Below are positions 41,283 through 52,768 of a DNA stretch of 64,000 nucleotides, one piece after another (positions within the stretch are counted from its first letter, which is position 1; every line of letters starts with the position of its first letter). The DNA lies in NCBI RefSeq assembly GCF_034479555.1, contig NZ_CP140151.1, forward strand, positions 1,736,001 through 1,800,000, written 5' to 3'. The notes under the pieces were generated by a model. It was given only the letters and a program-made list of their open reading frames with translations. It had not been told where the DNA came from and did not search any database. The stretch is from Chromohalobacter canadensis (GTDB lineage: Bacteria > Pseudomonadota > Gammaproteobacteria > Pseudomonadales > Halomonadaceae). A program made the translations under genes and the position numbers.

Positions 41283-42659
41283 CTATTTCCCGATACAGAA
41301 GCTGCCGAAGATTTCACCGAGGAGATCGTCGGCGGTGAATTCGCCGGTGATTTCGGCGAGCGCATGCTGCGCTTCACGAAGATCCTCGGCGAGGAGTTCA
41401 CCGGCGCCGTGCCCCTTTAGTTGGGCGATGCCGTTGTCGAGTGCCTGACCGGCGCGGTCGAGGGCGTCGAGATGGCGTCTGCGAGCCGAGAAGCGTCCTT
41501 CTGTGGTGGCATCGAAGCCCATCACTGTCTTGAGATGGTCCTTCAAGTTATCCACACCCACTCCGGTAATGGCGGACATGCGCACCAACGGTGGGGTTGT
41601 GGATAAATCACTTACGGCATCCTCACCGCTTTCGTCGATCTTGTTGCGCACCAGCGTCAGGCGCTCGGGGTGGGGGAGGCGTGCGACGAATTCGGGCCAG
41701 AGTTGCATGGGATCGGTTTGAGTCGTGGTCGCCGCGTCGACCAATAGCAGTACGCGGTCGGCCTTCTCGATCTCTTCCCAGGCACGGGCGACGCCGATTT
41801 TTTCGATGGCATCCGGCGTGTCGCGCAACCCGGCGGTGTCGATGATGTGTAACGGCATCCCATCCAGATGAATGTATTCGCGCAGTACGTCGCGGGTGGT
41901 GCCTTCGATGTCGGTGACGATGGCGCTATCACGTTCGGTCAGCGCGTTGAGCAGGCTCGACTTGCCGGCGTTAGGGCGTCCGGCGATGACCACGTTCATG
42001 CCTTCGCGCATCAGCGCCCCCTGACCGGCGGCGGCACGCACCTCGCCAAGTGTCAGGTGCACTTCGTCGAGCATCGCCGCTACCTTGCCATCGGCGAGGA
42101 AGTCGATCTCCTCCTCGGGAAAGTCGATGGCGGCTTCGACGAACATGCGCAATTCGATCAGTTTATCGACGAGCGCTGCGACGCGCGTCGAGAATTCCCC
42201 CTGTAGCGAGCGCAGGGCGTTCTCGGCGGCGGCGCGGGAACTGGCATCGATCAGATCGGCGATGGCCTCGGCTTGGGCCAGGTCGAGCTTGTCGTTGAGG
42301 AAAGCGCGTTCGGAGAACTCGCCGGGGCGCGCCAGGCGGGCGCCTAGCGTGACACAGCGCTCAAGGAGCAGATCCATGATCACCGGTCCACCATGCCCTT
42401 GCAGTTCGAGCACATCCTCACCGGTAAAGGAGTGAGGGCCGGGGAAGAAGATCGCGATCCCTTCGTCGATGACATCGCCGTTGGCGTTGCGGAAGGGGCC
42501 GTAATACGCGTGACGCGGCGTCGGGCAATGGCCGAGGATACCCTCGGCCAGGGTGCGGCTGGCGGGACCCGAGATGCGTACGATGCCGACCCCGCCACGT
42601 CCGGGGGGCGTAGCGATGGCAGCGATGGTGTCCTGGCGATAGAGAGGCGTGGCGGTCAT
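41283..42659 (-). CDS. mnmE: tRNA modification GTPase MnmE
   Basis: Potassium-activated GTPase that with MnmG modifies U34. The 458-residue protein has the N-terminal tetrahydrofolate domain ([22 protein letters not shown] in overlap), the GTPase domain with [17 protein letters not shown] and the C-terminal CIGK, all diagnostic. Two perfect DnaA 9-mers lie within it in opposite orientations. Its usual partner mnmG is 15 kb away. Confidence 0.97.
   Translation of the reverse strand: MTATPLYRQDTIAAIATPPGRGGVGIVRISGPASRTLAEGILGHCPTPRHAYYGPFRNANGDVIDEGIAIFFPGPHSFTGEDVLELQGHGGPVIMDLLLERCVTLGARLARPGEFSERAFLNDKLDLAQAEAIADLIDASSRAAAENALRSLQGEFSTRVAALVDKLIELRMFVEAAIDFPEEEIDFLADGKVAAMLDEVHLTLGEVRAAAGQGALMREGMNVVIAGRPNAGKSSLLNALTERDSAIVTDIEGTTRDVLREYIHLDGMPLHIIDTAGLRDTPDAIEKIGVARAWEEIEKADRVLLLVDAATTTQTDPMQLWPEFVARLPHPERLTLVRNKIDESGEDAVSDLSTTPPLVRMSAITGVGVDNLKDHLKTVMGFDATTEGRFSARRRHLDALDRAGQALDNGIAQLKGHGAGELLAEDLREAQHALAEITGEFTADDLLGEIFGSFCIGK
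41548..41606. promoter_or_regulatory. Facing DnaA boxes inside mnmE
   Basis: TTATCCACA at 41548-41556 and its reverse complement at 41598-41606, both perfect, within the mnmE reading frame. Confidence 0.6.
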
Positions 42660-42710
42660 GTTTTTCTCCGACTCGTTACCGGTATTGTCCCGGTGGCAGG
42701 CCCAAAACGC

Positions 42711-42736
42711 CAGACCCCCGCCGAGGCGGGGGTCTG
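42711..42736 (-). terminator. Terminator-like hairpin between yidC and mnmE
   Basis: Perfect 12-bp stem CAGACCCCCGCC / GGCGGGGGTCTG with a 2-nt loop, 25 bp after the yidC stop; on the minus strand it is followed by GCGTTTTGG. It may terminate partly, letting some transcripts enter mnmE. Confidence 0.65.
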
Positions 42737-42761
42737 ATCGGGTGGAAAGCGGAAAGCGCCG

Positions 42762-44450
42762 TCAGCTCTTGGCTTTACTGGCTTTTCCCGTTTCGCCGTC
42801 ACTGTCGATCTTGCGCGTGATAACCCACTGCTGAAGGATCGAAATGACGTTGTTGCAGATCCAGTAGATCACCAGGCCGGCCGGGAACCACAGGAAGAAG
42901 AACGTGAAGACCACAGGCAGCATCTTCATGATCTTGGCCTGCATGGGATCCGGCGGTGTCGGATTCAGCAACTGCTGAACGAACATCGAGGCGCCCATGA
43001 TGATCGGCAGGATGAAGTAGGGATCCTGGGCCGAGAGATCATTTATCCACAACATGAAGGGTGCATGACGCAGTTCCACGGATTCCAGCAACATCCAGTA
43101 CAAGGCGATGAAGACCGGCATCTGCACGACGATGGGCAGACAGCCCCCCAGAGGATTGATCTTCTCCTTCTGGTAGAACTTCATCATCTCCTGCGACATC
43201 TTCTGTCGATCGTCGCCGTACTGCTCCTTGATGCGCTTCATCTCCGGGCCCATCTTGCGCATCTTCGCCATCGACTTGTACGCCTTGGCGGAGAGCGGGA
43301 AGAGCACGAGTTTCACGACGACCGTGAGCAACACGATCGACCAGCCCCAGTTGCCGATCAGGCCATGGATCTTCGCCAGCAGCCAGAACAGCGGATTGGC
43401 GATGAACCATAACCACCCGAAGTCGACGGTCAGTTCCAGGTGCGGCGCGATAGATTCCAGGCGGTCCTGGATCTTGGGGCCCATGTAGAGCGTCGCGGCC
43501 AGAGTGGTTTCACTGCCGGGCTGGAGTTGCTGAGAAGGGCCGGCAAATGCGGCGACATTGCGATCACGGGAATCGATATTAGCGTAATAAAGATTCTCTT
43601 GGCTCTGCACCGGGACCCACGCCGACGTGAAGTAGTGCTGAATCATGGCGACCCAGCCGCCCTCGGAATTGACATTCTTGAAGTTGCCTTCACGAATGTC
43701 ATCGAAGTCGATCTTCTCGTAATTGCTTTCTTGCGTGGAGAAGGTCGCGCCGAGGAACGACTTCATGCTCATGGGGCCGCCGCCCTGACTGGGGTCAGCG
43801 CTATTGTCGCGAGCAAGCTGGCCAACGAAACGCGCGGAGATGGGCGTTTCGCTCTGGTTGTCGAGTCGGTACTCGACATTGACCGCGTAACTGTCGCGAT
43901 CGAAGGTAAAACGCTTGATGATGTCCACGCCATTGACCTCGGCTGTGAGGTCGACGCTTAGGCTGTCTTGATCATCGCCGAGCGAATATTGCATTTGCTC
44001 GGAAGAGAAATCGATGCGCCCATCATGGCCCTCCAATTGCAGCCCCGACTTGGCAACGTAGCTGCGCACGTTGTTGTCGCTGAGGAGAACGAAGGGTTGC
44101 TCGCTATTCAAGGACTCTTTGTGCTTGGGTAGCGCGGCATAAACGACATCGCCGCCACGCGGATCGATGCGAATATCCAGCGCGTCGGTGCGTACCTCGA
44201 TCAAGCCGTCCGAATCGGTTTGCCCGTCCGCACCAGGCATATCGGCGGCCTCTTGCGATGAGGCACTGTTACCGTTGTTGGACGTGGGGACCGAGAGGCT
44301 GTCGGCGTCACTATCGGACGTATCCTGGGTAACGCTTTCAGGTGCGCGTTGTTCGGCGCTGTTTTGCCCATAATCCGCGTTCCACTGAATGACCAGTAGA
44401 TAGGCGAGTACCGCGAGCGGGATGACGAGTAGGAGTCGTTTTACGTCCAT
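42762..44450 (-). CDS. yidC: Membrane protein insertase YidC
   Basis: Inserts proteins into the inner membrane alone or with SecYEG. The 562-residue protein has an N-terminal membrane anchor (MDVKRLLLVIPLAVLAYLLV), a large periplasmic beta-sandwich domain with an acidic linker, and a C-terminal five-helix insertase core including MKRIKEQYGDDRQKMSQEMM and GCLPIVVQMPVFIALYWMLL. Length is normal. Only 83 bp separate it from rnpA; the small yidD gene normally found there is missing. A perfect DnaA 9-mer lies at 43043-43051. Confidence 0.96.
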   Translation of the reverse strand: MDVKRLLLVIPLAVLAYLLVIQWNADYGQNSAEQRAPESVTQDTSDSDADSLSVPTSNNGNSASSQEAADMPGADGQTDSDGLIEVRTDALDIRIDPRGGDVVYAALPKHKESLNSEQPFVLLSDNNVRSYVAKSGLQLEGHDGRIDFSSEQMQYSLGDDQDSLSVDLTAEVNGVDIIKRFTFDRDSYAVNVEYRLDNQSETPISARFVGQLARDNSADPSQGGGPMSMKSFLGATFSTQESNYEKIDFDDIREGNFKNVNSEGGWVAMIQHYFTSAWVPVQSQENLYYANIDSRDRNVAAFAGPSQQLQPGSETTLAATLYMGPKIQDRLESIAPHLELTVDFGWLWFIANPLFWLLAKIHGLIGNWGWSIVLLTVVVKLVLFPLSAKAYKSMAKMRKMGPEMKRIKEQYGDDRQKMSQEMMKFYQKEKINPLGGCLPIVVQMPVFIALYWMLLESVELRHAPFMLWINDLSAQDPYFILPIIMGASMFVQQLLNPTPPDPMQAKIMKMLPVVFTFFFLWFPAGLVIYWICNNVISILQQWVITRKIDSDGETGKASKAKS

Positions 44451-44533
44451 AAGGATTCTGCCCGGTGATACATTCTGACGTCACGTCCCGACCGGCACTG
44501 CGGCCACGATGGAACGTGGCGGAGAAATGCCGA

Positions 44534-44920
44534 TCAAGGGGATGGCGTGGACGAGACCGACTGCTTGCGTACGTCTTTTTCCAAGCGTCGCCACATGCCG
44601 TGCAATTGGCGATGCAAGGTATCGTTATCCAGCTCATGAGCCCCACGCCGAGCGAGAACGATGATATCCACGGCGGGTAGACGGTGTTGCTGGAGACGAA
44701 AGGATTCACGGACGAGGCGTTTCAGACGGTTACGGTCGACAGCACGACGTACGTTCTTCTTGCTGAATACGAGCCCCACTCGAGGTTCACCGAGAGCATT
44801 GGGGCGCGCAAGCATCAAAAGGCCCTTACCGTGCACCTTGAAGGACGCATGAGCGAAGACGTGCTGATAGTCCCCGGCAGTTAGCAGTCGCTGACGCCGG
44901 GGAAAGCCCTGATCGGACAT
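44534..44920 (-). CDS. rnpA: Ribonuclease P protein component
   Basis: Protein subunit of RNase P. The 128-residue protein starts MSDQGFPRRQRLLTAGDYQHVF (in part) and has the RNA-binding RNR motif region VRRAVDRNRLKRLVRESFR. The start at 44920 is fixed by the family N-terminus; longer in-frame extensions read through rpmH in another frame. It begins 11 bp after rpmH. Confidence 0.95.
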   Translation of the reverse strand: MSDQGFPRRQRLLTAGDYQHVFAHASFKVHGKGLLMLARPNALGEPRVGLVFSKKNVRRAVDRNRLKRLVRESFRLQQHRLPAVDIIVLARRGAHELDNDTLHRQLHGMWRRLEKDVRKQSVSSTPSP

Positions 44921-44931
44921 TCGTTGTCCAG

Positions 44932-45066
44932 TCAGGCGCTCAGACGCTTGCGACCTTTGGCACGACGACGCGCCAGCACCTGGCGGCCGTTCTGGGTGGC
45001 CATGCGAGCACGGAAGCCGTGCACGCGCTTGCGCTTTAGGACGCTCGGTTGAAAAGTGCGCTTCAT
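44932..45066 (-). CDS. rpmH: 50S ribosomal protein L34
   Basis: A 44-residue, strongly basic protein beginning [20 protein letters not shown] and ending GRKRLSA, a near-perfect L34. It has its own promoter (45159-45187) and is directly followed by rnpA, as in nearly all bacteria. Confidence 0.98.
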   Translation of the reverse strand: MKRTFQPSVLKRKRVHGFRARMATQNGRQVLARRRAKGRKRLSA

Positions 45067-45158
45067 AGCTGCGAATTCTCACGTGGTTGTTTGGAAACGA
45101 TTTGAAACTGAAGAGCCCGGTACGCTTGCACCAGGCGGTATTCGGCTCAAGACCGGCA

Positions 45159-45187
45159 ATTCTAGTGAATCCCTGGGGCAGGTGCAA
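45159..45187 (-). promoter_or_regulatory. Sigma-70 promoter of rpmH-rnpA
   Basis: On the minus strand TTGCAC (45182-45187) and TAGAAT (45159-45164) are 17 bp apart, about 90 bp before rpmH. Confidence 0.65.
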
Positions 45188-45201
45188 TTTTTCCGGCGTT
45201 T

Positions 45202-45600
45202 TTATCCACACCTGTTTTGTTACGGCGGCAAGGGCTCGGCATGTGTCGAGACGGTCAGACCGATCGAATGCCCGTTTGGACGTTCGCCGCTTGCCGGCTC
45301 GACCCTGAGCGAACCGATACAGTTATTACATTATTAAAGTTGTACTAACTGATGTTGTTATTAATGGTGGGGATATTATTTGTGGATAACCTATTTTTTA
45401 CCTTTATTAACAGTGATATGCCATGTTCCTGAATATGTGGGAAAAAGGCGAGTAATCGGTGGGTAAGCTGTCGGTAGCATTGTGGGTAAGTGGCGATTTC
45501 TCCACACCCTGCGACATCTCCACGTTTCACGGACACGTTGTGCGCTGAGTTATGGATGGGGTTTTCCACAGGAAAAGAGACTCGGCATCCATGTGGATAA
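45202..45600. other. Candidate oriC between rpmH and dnaA
   Basis: No gene is visible in 45067-45655. Perfect DnaA boxes lie at 45202-45210 (plus), 45381-45389 (minus) and 45592-45600 (minus). Near-perfect ones are TTTTCCACA (45562-45570), and reverse TTACCCACA (45481-45489), TTTCCCACA (45436-45444), TTACCCACC (45458-45466), plus TTCTCCACA (45498-45506). An AT-rich stretch at about 45320-45420 can serve as unwinding element. Position and box density match the pseudomonad-type origin. Confidence 0.65.
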
Positions 45601-45655
45601 CCCGGGCGTCGAACGATACAATAGCCGGCCATTCATCAACGCTAGGTGAGGTCGT

Positions 45656-47143
45656 GTGTCGGTCGCTCTCTGGCAGCAATGCCTCAACTTTCTTCAGGAT
45701 GAGCTGAGCTCTCAGCAGTTCAACACCTGGATTCGCCCCTTGCAGGCGGAGGACGGTGACGCCAACGAGCTGTGTCTGCTGGCGCCCAATCGCTTCGTGC
45801 GTGACTGGGTCAATGATAAATACCTGAAGCGTATCAATGAGTTGCTTAGGGAGCTTGCATCCGGCAAGCCGCCCAAGGTGCAGCTGACGGTGGGTAGCCG
45901 CCGCAATGTGGCCGTGTCGTCGCCGCGTGATCTGGGGGCACCGGTATCGGCGGCGGCAATGAATACCTCGCGTCCCCCCGAGACACCGCCCGCCGTGCAT
46001 GCACCGAGAGCCCAGGGCGATTATGCGGATGAGCAGGAAATCGATCGCATGCGTGAGCGCGAGGATTCCTCGCGCCGGGGGGGCGGTGAGCGTCAGGTGC
46101 AGGTGGAAGGGAGCCTCAAGCACCAGAGTGGTCTCAATCCCAATTTCACCTTCGAGACCTTCGTCGAGGGTAAATCGAACCAGCTCGCGCGTGCTGCTTC
46201 GCGCCAGGTGTCCGAAAACCCCGGTGGTGCCTACAATCCGCTGTTCCTGTACGGTGGTGTCGGCTTGGGTAAGACGCACCTCATGCATGCGGTAGGCAAT
46301 CACCTGGCTGGCCAGCGGGAAAACGCCAAGGTGGTTTATCTGCACTCAGAGCGCTTCGTGGCTGACATGGTCAAGGCGCTGCAGCTCAACGCCATCAACG
46401 ATTTCAAGCGTTTCTACCGCAGCGTGGATGCACTGCTGATCGACGATATCCAGTTTTTCGCTGGCAAGGAGCGCTCGCAGGAAGAATTCTTCCATACGTT
46501 CAATGCGTTGCTTGAGGGTGGCCAGCAGATGATCCTTACCTCGGATCGCTACCCCAAGGAAATCAGCGGGGTGGAAGAACGCCTCAAGTCGCGCTTCGGT
46601 TGGGGTCTGACGGTGGCCATCGAGCCGCCCGAACTGGAAACCCGCGTGGCGATCCTGATGAAAAAAGCCGATCAGGCCAAGGTCGACCTGCCGCACGATG
46701 CAGCGTTCTTCATCGCACAGAAGATTCGCTCCAACGTGCGCGAACTGGAAGGGGCATTGAAAAAGGTCATTGCCGACTCGCACTTCATGGGCAAGCCGAT
46801 CACCCAGGATTTCATCCGCGAGTCGCTCAAGGACTTGCTGGCCTTGCAGGACAAGCAGGTCGGTGTCGACAACATTCAGCGCACGGTGGCGGAGTATTAT
46901 AAGATCAAGCTAGCGGATCTTCTCTCCAAGCGCCGTTCGCGTTCGGTCGCGCGTCCGCGCCAGGTTGCCATGGCCTTGGCGAAGGAATTGACCAATCATA
47001 GCCTGCCCGAGATCGGCGATGCTTTCGGGGGGCGCGATCACACCACGGTGCTGCATGCCTGCCGTAAGGTGCAGACACTCAAGGAAGAAAGCGCGGATAT
47101 CCGCGAGGACTACAAGAACCTGTTGCGGCTGCTGACCAGTTGA
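45656..47143 (+). CDS. dnaA: Chromosomal replication initiator DnaA
   Basis: AAA+ initiator that binds DnaA boxes and opens oriC. The 495-residue protein starts at a GTG ([10 protein letters not shown]) after AGGTGAGG. Domain I is about 1-85, a variable linker about 86-150, AAA+ about 155-370 with Walker A GGVGLGKT at 200-207 and DDIQFFAGK, and the DNA-binding domain IV ends with the signature [12 protein letters not shown]. It heads dnaA-dnaN-recF-gyrB. Confidence 0.97.
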   Translation: MSVALWQQCLNFLQDELSSQQFNTWIRPLQAEDGDANELCLLAPNRFVRDWVNDKYLKRINELLRELASGKPPKVQLTVGSRRNVAVSSPRDLGAPVSAAAMNTSRPPETPPAVHAPRAQGDYADEQEIDRMREREDSSRRGGGERQVQVEGSLKHQSGLNPNFTFETFVEGKSNQLARAASRQVSENPGGAYNPLFLYGGVGLGKTHLMHAVGNHLAGQRENAKVVYLHSERFVADMVKALQLNAINDFKRFYRSVDALLIDDIQFFAGKERSQEEFFHTFNALLEGGQQMILTSDRYPKEISGVEERLKSRFGWGLTVAIEPPELETRVAILMKKADQAKVDLPHDAAFFIAQKIRSNVRELEGALKKVIADSHFMGKPITQDFIRESLKDLLALQDKQVGVDNIQRTVAEYYKIKLADLLSKRRSRSVARPRQVAMALAKELTNHSLPEIGDAFGGRDHTTVLHACRKVQTLKEESADIREDYKNLLRLLTS

Positions 47144-47192
47144 GCATGGCGGCCAGAATATTCCCTTGGACCCCAGGACGAGAGTGGAGCCC

Positions 47193-48296
47193 ATGAGATT
47201 TACCATCACCCGCGAAGACCTTTTGCGTCCGCTGTCGCTGGTTGCCGGCGTCGTCGAACGTCGCCAGACCCTGCCGGTGCTGTCCAACGTGCTGCTCGAG
47301 GTACGCGACACTCAACTGGCACTGACCGGTACGGACCTCGAAGTCGAGCTGATCGGTCGCACGACCCCGCATCAGGTCGACGAGCCGGGCTCGGCGACGG
47401 TGCCGGCGCGCAAGCTAATGGATATCTGCAAGTCGTTGCCTGAACGCACCGATATCACCTTTACGCTCGAAGAGGGGCGTGCGGTGCTACGTGCCGGGCG
47501 TTCACGCTTCACCTTGTCAACGTTGCCGGTGGCGGAATTCCCGAATATCGAGGGAAGTCAAAGCGATACGACCTTGACCTTGACGCGCGGCACTCTCAAG
47601 CACTTGATCGATGCGACCTCTTTCGCCATGGCGCAGCAGGATGTGCGTTATTACTTGAACGGTATGCTGCTCGAGTTCGGTCATCACCTGGTGCGTACGG
47701 TGGCGACCGACGGTCACCGCTTGGCAGTGTGCGCGCGTAGCGCCGAGGTCGAAGTGGAGCCGTCGCAGAAGCTCATCGTACCGCGCAAGGGCATTCTCGA
47801 ATTGGCGCGTTTGCTGGACGGCAGCGATGAGCCGGTGGAACTCACCATCGGGGGTACCCATCTGCGCGCACAGACCGGGGATTTCACCTTTACTTCCAAG
47901 CTGGTCGACGGCAAGTTCCCCGATTACGAGCGAGTGGTCCCGCGGGGCGGCGATAAGGTTGTCATCGCCGAGCGTGGCGAGTTGCGTCAGGTGTTGTCGC
48001 GTACCGCGATTCTTTCCAACGAGAAATATCGTGGGGTCCGTCTCAATCTCGAAGAGCACAACCTGCGTGTGACGGCCAACAACCCCGAGCAGGAAGAAGC
48101 CGAGGAAAACGTGGCCGTCGAGTATGAAGGCGACACCTTGGAAGTGGGGTTCAATGTCGGCTATCTCGTGGACGTGCTCGGCGTGCTCGATGCCGACCGC
48201 GTACAAATGACGCTTTCCGATCCCAACAGCAGCGCACTGCTGGAAGAACCGGGTGGTGGCGATGCCATGTACGTGGTCATGCCGATGCGCCTCTGA
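47193..48296 (+). CDS. dnaN: DNA polymerase III beta clamp
   Basis: Sliding clamp of the replisome. The 367-residue protein starts MRFTITREDLLRPLSLVAGVVE (two parts), with GTGGAG upstream, and ends in VVMPMRL, the usual C-terminus. The start at 47193 was chosen over an upstream in-frame ATG at 47166 on family fit. The 101-bp gap before recF has no visible feature. Confidence 0.97.
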   Translation: MRFTITREDLLRPLSLVAGVVERRQTLPVLSNVLLEVRDTQLALTGTDLEVELIGRTTPHQVDEPGSATVPARKLMDICKSLPERTDITFTLEEGRAVLRAGRSRFTLSTLPVAEFPNIEGSQSDTTLTLTRGTLKHLIDATSFAMAQQDVRYYLNGMLLEFGHHLVRTVATDGHRLAVCARSAEVEVEPSQKLIVPRKGILELARLLDGSDEPVELTIGGTHLRAQTGDFTFTSKLVDGKFPDYERVVPRGGDKVVIAERGELRQVLSRTAILSNEKYRGVRLNLEEHNLRVTANNPEQEEAEENVAVEYEGDTLEVGFNVGYLVDVLGVLDADRVQMTLSDPNSSALLEEPGGGDAMYVVMPMRL

Positions 48297-48397
48297 TCGC
48301 CTGCGCTGCTCTTTCACTCATGCACGTCTCGGGTGTAGTCGGTTCACGCCGACATCGCTAACTGTGCCCGAGGCGGCATGCTGCCTCCGATCCCCTT

Positions 48398-49483
48398 ATG
48401 CCCCTCGAACGTCTCAATTTCCTAGGTTTGCGTAACCTGGCAGCACTTGATATGCGACCCGCGCCGGGGATCAACCTGGTGACCGGTGCCAATGGCAGCG
48501 GCAAAACCAGTTTGCTGGAAGGCGTGCACATGCTGGGGATGGCGCGCTCGTTCCGCACCCAGAAGCTCAAACACGCGATCACCCACGACGCTGATGCCGT
48601 CACCTTGCACGGTCGCCTGGCGGGTGATCCGCCGGTGTCGTTGGGCGTTCGTCGGTCACGCGATGCCGCCGAGCTAGAAATTCGTCTCGATGGCGAACGC
48701 GGTATCCGTGTGGCGCGCTTGGCGGAAACGCTCCCCCTGCAGCTGATCAACCCCGATGCCTTCCGTCTATTGGAAGGTGCACCTGCGGCTCGGCGTGAGT
48801 TCCTGGACTGGGGTGTGTTTCACGTGAAACATGAGTTCTTCGAGGCATGGCGGCGGGTGCGGCGCGCCCTGAAACATCGGAATGCCCTGCTCAGACATGA
48901 TAGAATCGACTTAAGATCGATGCGTGTCTGGGAGCAAGAGTTGGCGCATTGGAGTGAGCAACTCGACCTCTTGCGCAGCGACTACATGGCGCAATTCGCC
49001 AAGACATTCGAAGCGACATTGAATGAGTTGTTGCCGCTTTCCGGCTTGTCTCTTCGTTATTATCGCGGATGGGATAAACAACGTGGGTTGCTGGATGTGC
49101 TCGAAAACGGTCGAGACACTGATCGGCAAATGGGCTTTACCCAGCAGGGGCCGCAACGCGCCGACTTGCGCTTGCGCATTGGCAAGCGCGCTGCCGTGGA
49201 AGAACTATCGCGCGGGCAGCAAAAGTTGGTAGTGAGTGCGCTGAAATTAGCCCAAGGGCGCTTGCTGGAAGAACTGACGGGGCGTACCTGCGTTTACCTG
49301 ATCGATGACCTGGCTGCCGAGCTTGATGTTTCGCATCGGCGGATCTTTTGTCATTGGCTGGCGCGCTTGAACTGCCAGGTCTTTATTACCGGAGTCGAGC
49401 GCGGTGCGCTCGAGAATGCATGGCAGTCGGAAACGGATGTCGCGATGTTTCACGTGGAACACGGGCGACTGCTCACGGAATGA
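48398..49483 (+). CDS. recF: DNA replication and repair protein RecF
   Basis: SMC-like ATPase that helps load RecA at gaps. The 361-residue protein has Walker A GANGSGKT at 30-37 and the C-terminal ELSRGQQKLVVSALKLAQG and YLIDDLAAELD motifs. Two parS sites lie inside the frame and are read as FHVKH (near residue 142) and FHVEH (near the C-terminus). Confidence 0.96.
   Translation: MPLERLNFLGLRNLAALDMRPAPGINLVTGANGSGKTSLLEGVHMLGMARSFRTQKLKHAITHDADAVTLHGRLAGDPPVSLGVRRSRDAAELEIRLDGERGIRVARLAETLPLQLINPDAFRLLEGAPAARREFLDWGVFHVKHEFFEAWRRVRRALKHRNALLRHDRIDLRSMRVWEQELAHWSEQLDLLRSDYMAQFAKTFEATLNELLPLSGLSLRYYRGWDKQRGLLDVLENGRDTDRQMGFTQQGPQRADLRLRIGKRAAVEELSRGQQKLVVSALKLAQGRLLEELTGRTCVYLIDDLAAELDVSHRRIFCHWLARLNCQVFITGVERGALENAWQSETDVAMFHVEHGRLLTE
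48816..48831. promoter_or_regulatory. parS site 1 (inside recF)
   Basis: Perfect 16-bp ParB site TGTTTCACGTGAAACA. Confidence 0.93.
49446..49461. promoter_or_regulatory. parS site 2 (3' end of recF)
   Basis: TGTTTCACGTGGAACA, one mismatch from the palindromic consensus. Confidence 0.88.
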
Positions 49484-49499
49484 CTTCACGACGGAGTAG

Positions 49500-51920
<2,421 letters not shown>

Positions 51921-51940
51921 CAGGGCACACGGACAGGGGA

Positions 51941-51956
51941 TGTTTCACGTGGAACA
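51941..51956. promoter_or_regulatory. parS site 3 (after gyrB)
   Basis: TGTTTCACGTGGAACA, one mismatch, 20 bp beyond the gyrB stop. Confidence 0.9.
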
Positions 51957-51994
51957 TCTGCGGTGAAGTACTGCTCTACAGTGCGATAGAAAGA

Positions 51995-52028
51995 GGCTGG
52001 TAACGTCATCGCGTTGCCAGCCTTTTTT
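51995..52028 (+). terminator. Rho-independent terminator of gyrB
   Basis: GGCTGGTAACG paired with CGTTGCCAGCC (one G-T pair) and six T residues; 74 bp after the gyrB stop. Confidence 0.85.
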
Positions 52029-52075
52029 GTGGTGTGATGACGAACCGTAAGCCGCTGTGCCAAGGCAAGCAAGTA

Positions 52076-52630
52076 TCAAGAAGCGGCTTTGTGGCCGAGA
52101 AGCCAATCAGTGAAGGCGGCAAGGTCGTCAAAGATGAATGCGTCATCGAGGCCTGTGCCTTTTAGCTCGGTACGCCTTCCCTTGCCGGTACGCACCAGAG
52201 CGCTTTGACATCCCACAGCGTCGCCGGCCTGCAGGTCGCGCAGGCTATCGCCCACCATCCAACTGCCTTCGAGCGTTTCTAACCCGAGTGCATCGCGTGT
52301 GCGCTCCAGCAGTCCTGGTAAAGGCTTGCGGCAACAACAGCCATCGTCCGGCCCGTGCGGACAATAGGCGGTGTAGACGATTTCACCCCCAGCGGCATTC
52401 ACCAGCTCTTGCATCTTGGCATGCATCGCCTCAAGGGTGGCTACATCGAAATAGCCGCGTGCGATGCCCGATTGATTGGTGGCAACCGCCACTGTCCAGC
52501 CGGCTTGCGATAGACGCGCAATGGCCTCGATGGCCTGAGGGTAGGGGAGAAATTCATCGAGCGATTTTACGTAGTCATCGGAATCTCGGTTGATGACGCC
52601 GTCTCGATCGAGGATGACAAGTTGAGTCAT
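52076..52630 (-). CDS. gmhB: D-glycero-beta-D-manno-heptose-1,7-bisphosphate 7-phosphatase
   Basis: HAD-family phosphatase of ADP-heptose synthesis for the lipopolysaccharide inner core. The 184-residue protein has the HAD nucleophile DRDGVIN at its start, TNQSG, the zinc loop CPHGPDDGCCCRKP and MVGDSLRDLQAG. The ATG at 52630 fits the family; a frame extension to 52738 only reads through the parS palindrome. hldD and waaF are 5 kb away, so the function fits the region. Confidence 0.92.
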   Translation of the reverse strand: MTQLVILDRDGVINRDSDDYVKSLDEFLPYPQAIEAIARLSQAGWTVAVATNQSGIARGYFDVATLEAMHAKMQELVNAAGGEIVYTAYCPHGPDDGCCCRKPLPGLLERTRDALGLETLEGSWMVGDSLRDLQAGDAVGCQSALVRTGKGRRTELKGTGLDDAFIFDDLAAFTDWLLGHKAAS

Positions 52631-52691
52631 GGAGTCTCGGCCAGCAGGAAAACTGATACCAATTATCATGGCTAAGTACGCCGGCTGCAAA

Positions 52692-52723
52692 ACACCCCAT
52701 GTTTCACGTGAAACATGGGGTGT
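52692..52723. promoter_or_regulatory. parS site 4 in a perfect 32-bp palindrome
   Basis: The perfect parS core TGTTTCACGTGAAACA (52700-52715) is extended by ACACCCCA on the left and TGGGGTGT on the right, giving a 32-bp perfect palindrome, followed by CGTTTTT on the plus strand. It lies between gmhB and the convergent-side dehydrogenase gene end and could also form a hairpin in RNA. Confidence 0.93.
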
Positions 52724-52768
52724 CGTTTTTAGTGACAATGGGGCATGGGAGGTGTGGCGGAGAGTCGC

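Noticed and set aside
44338..44709. Possible yidD in the rnpA-yidC gap
   Set aside because: The frame lacks the conserved Cys/Pro/Tyr pattern of YidD and overlaps rnpA and yidC.
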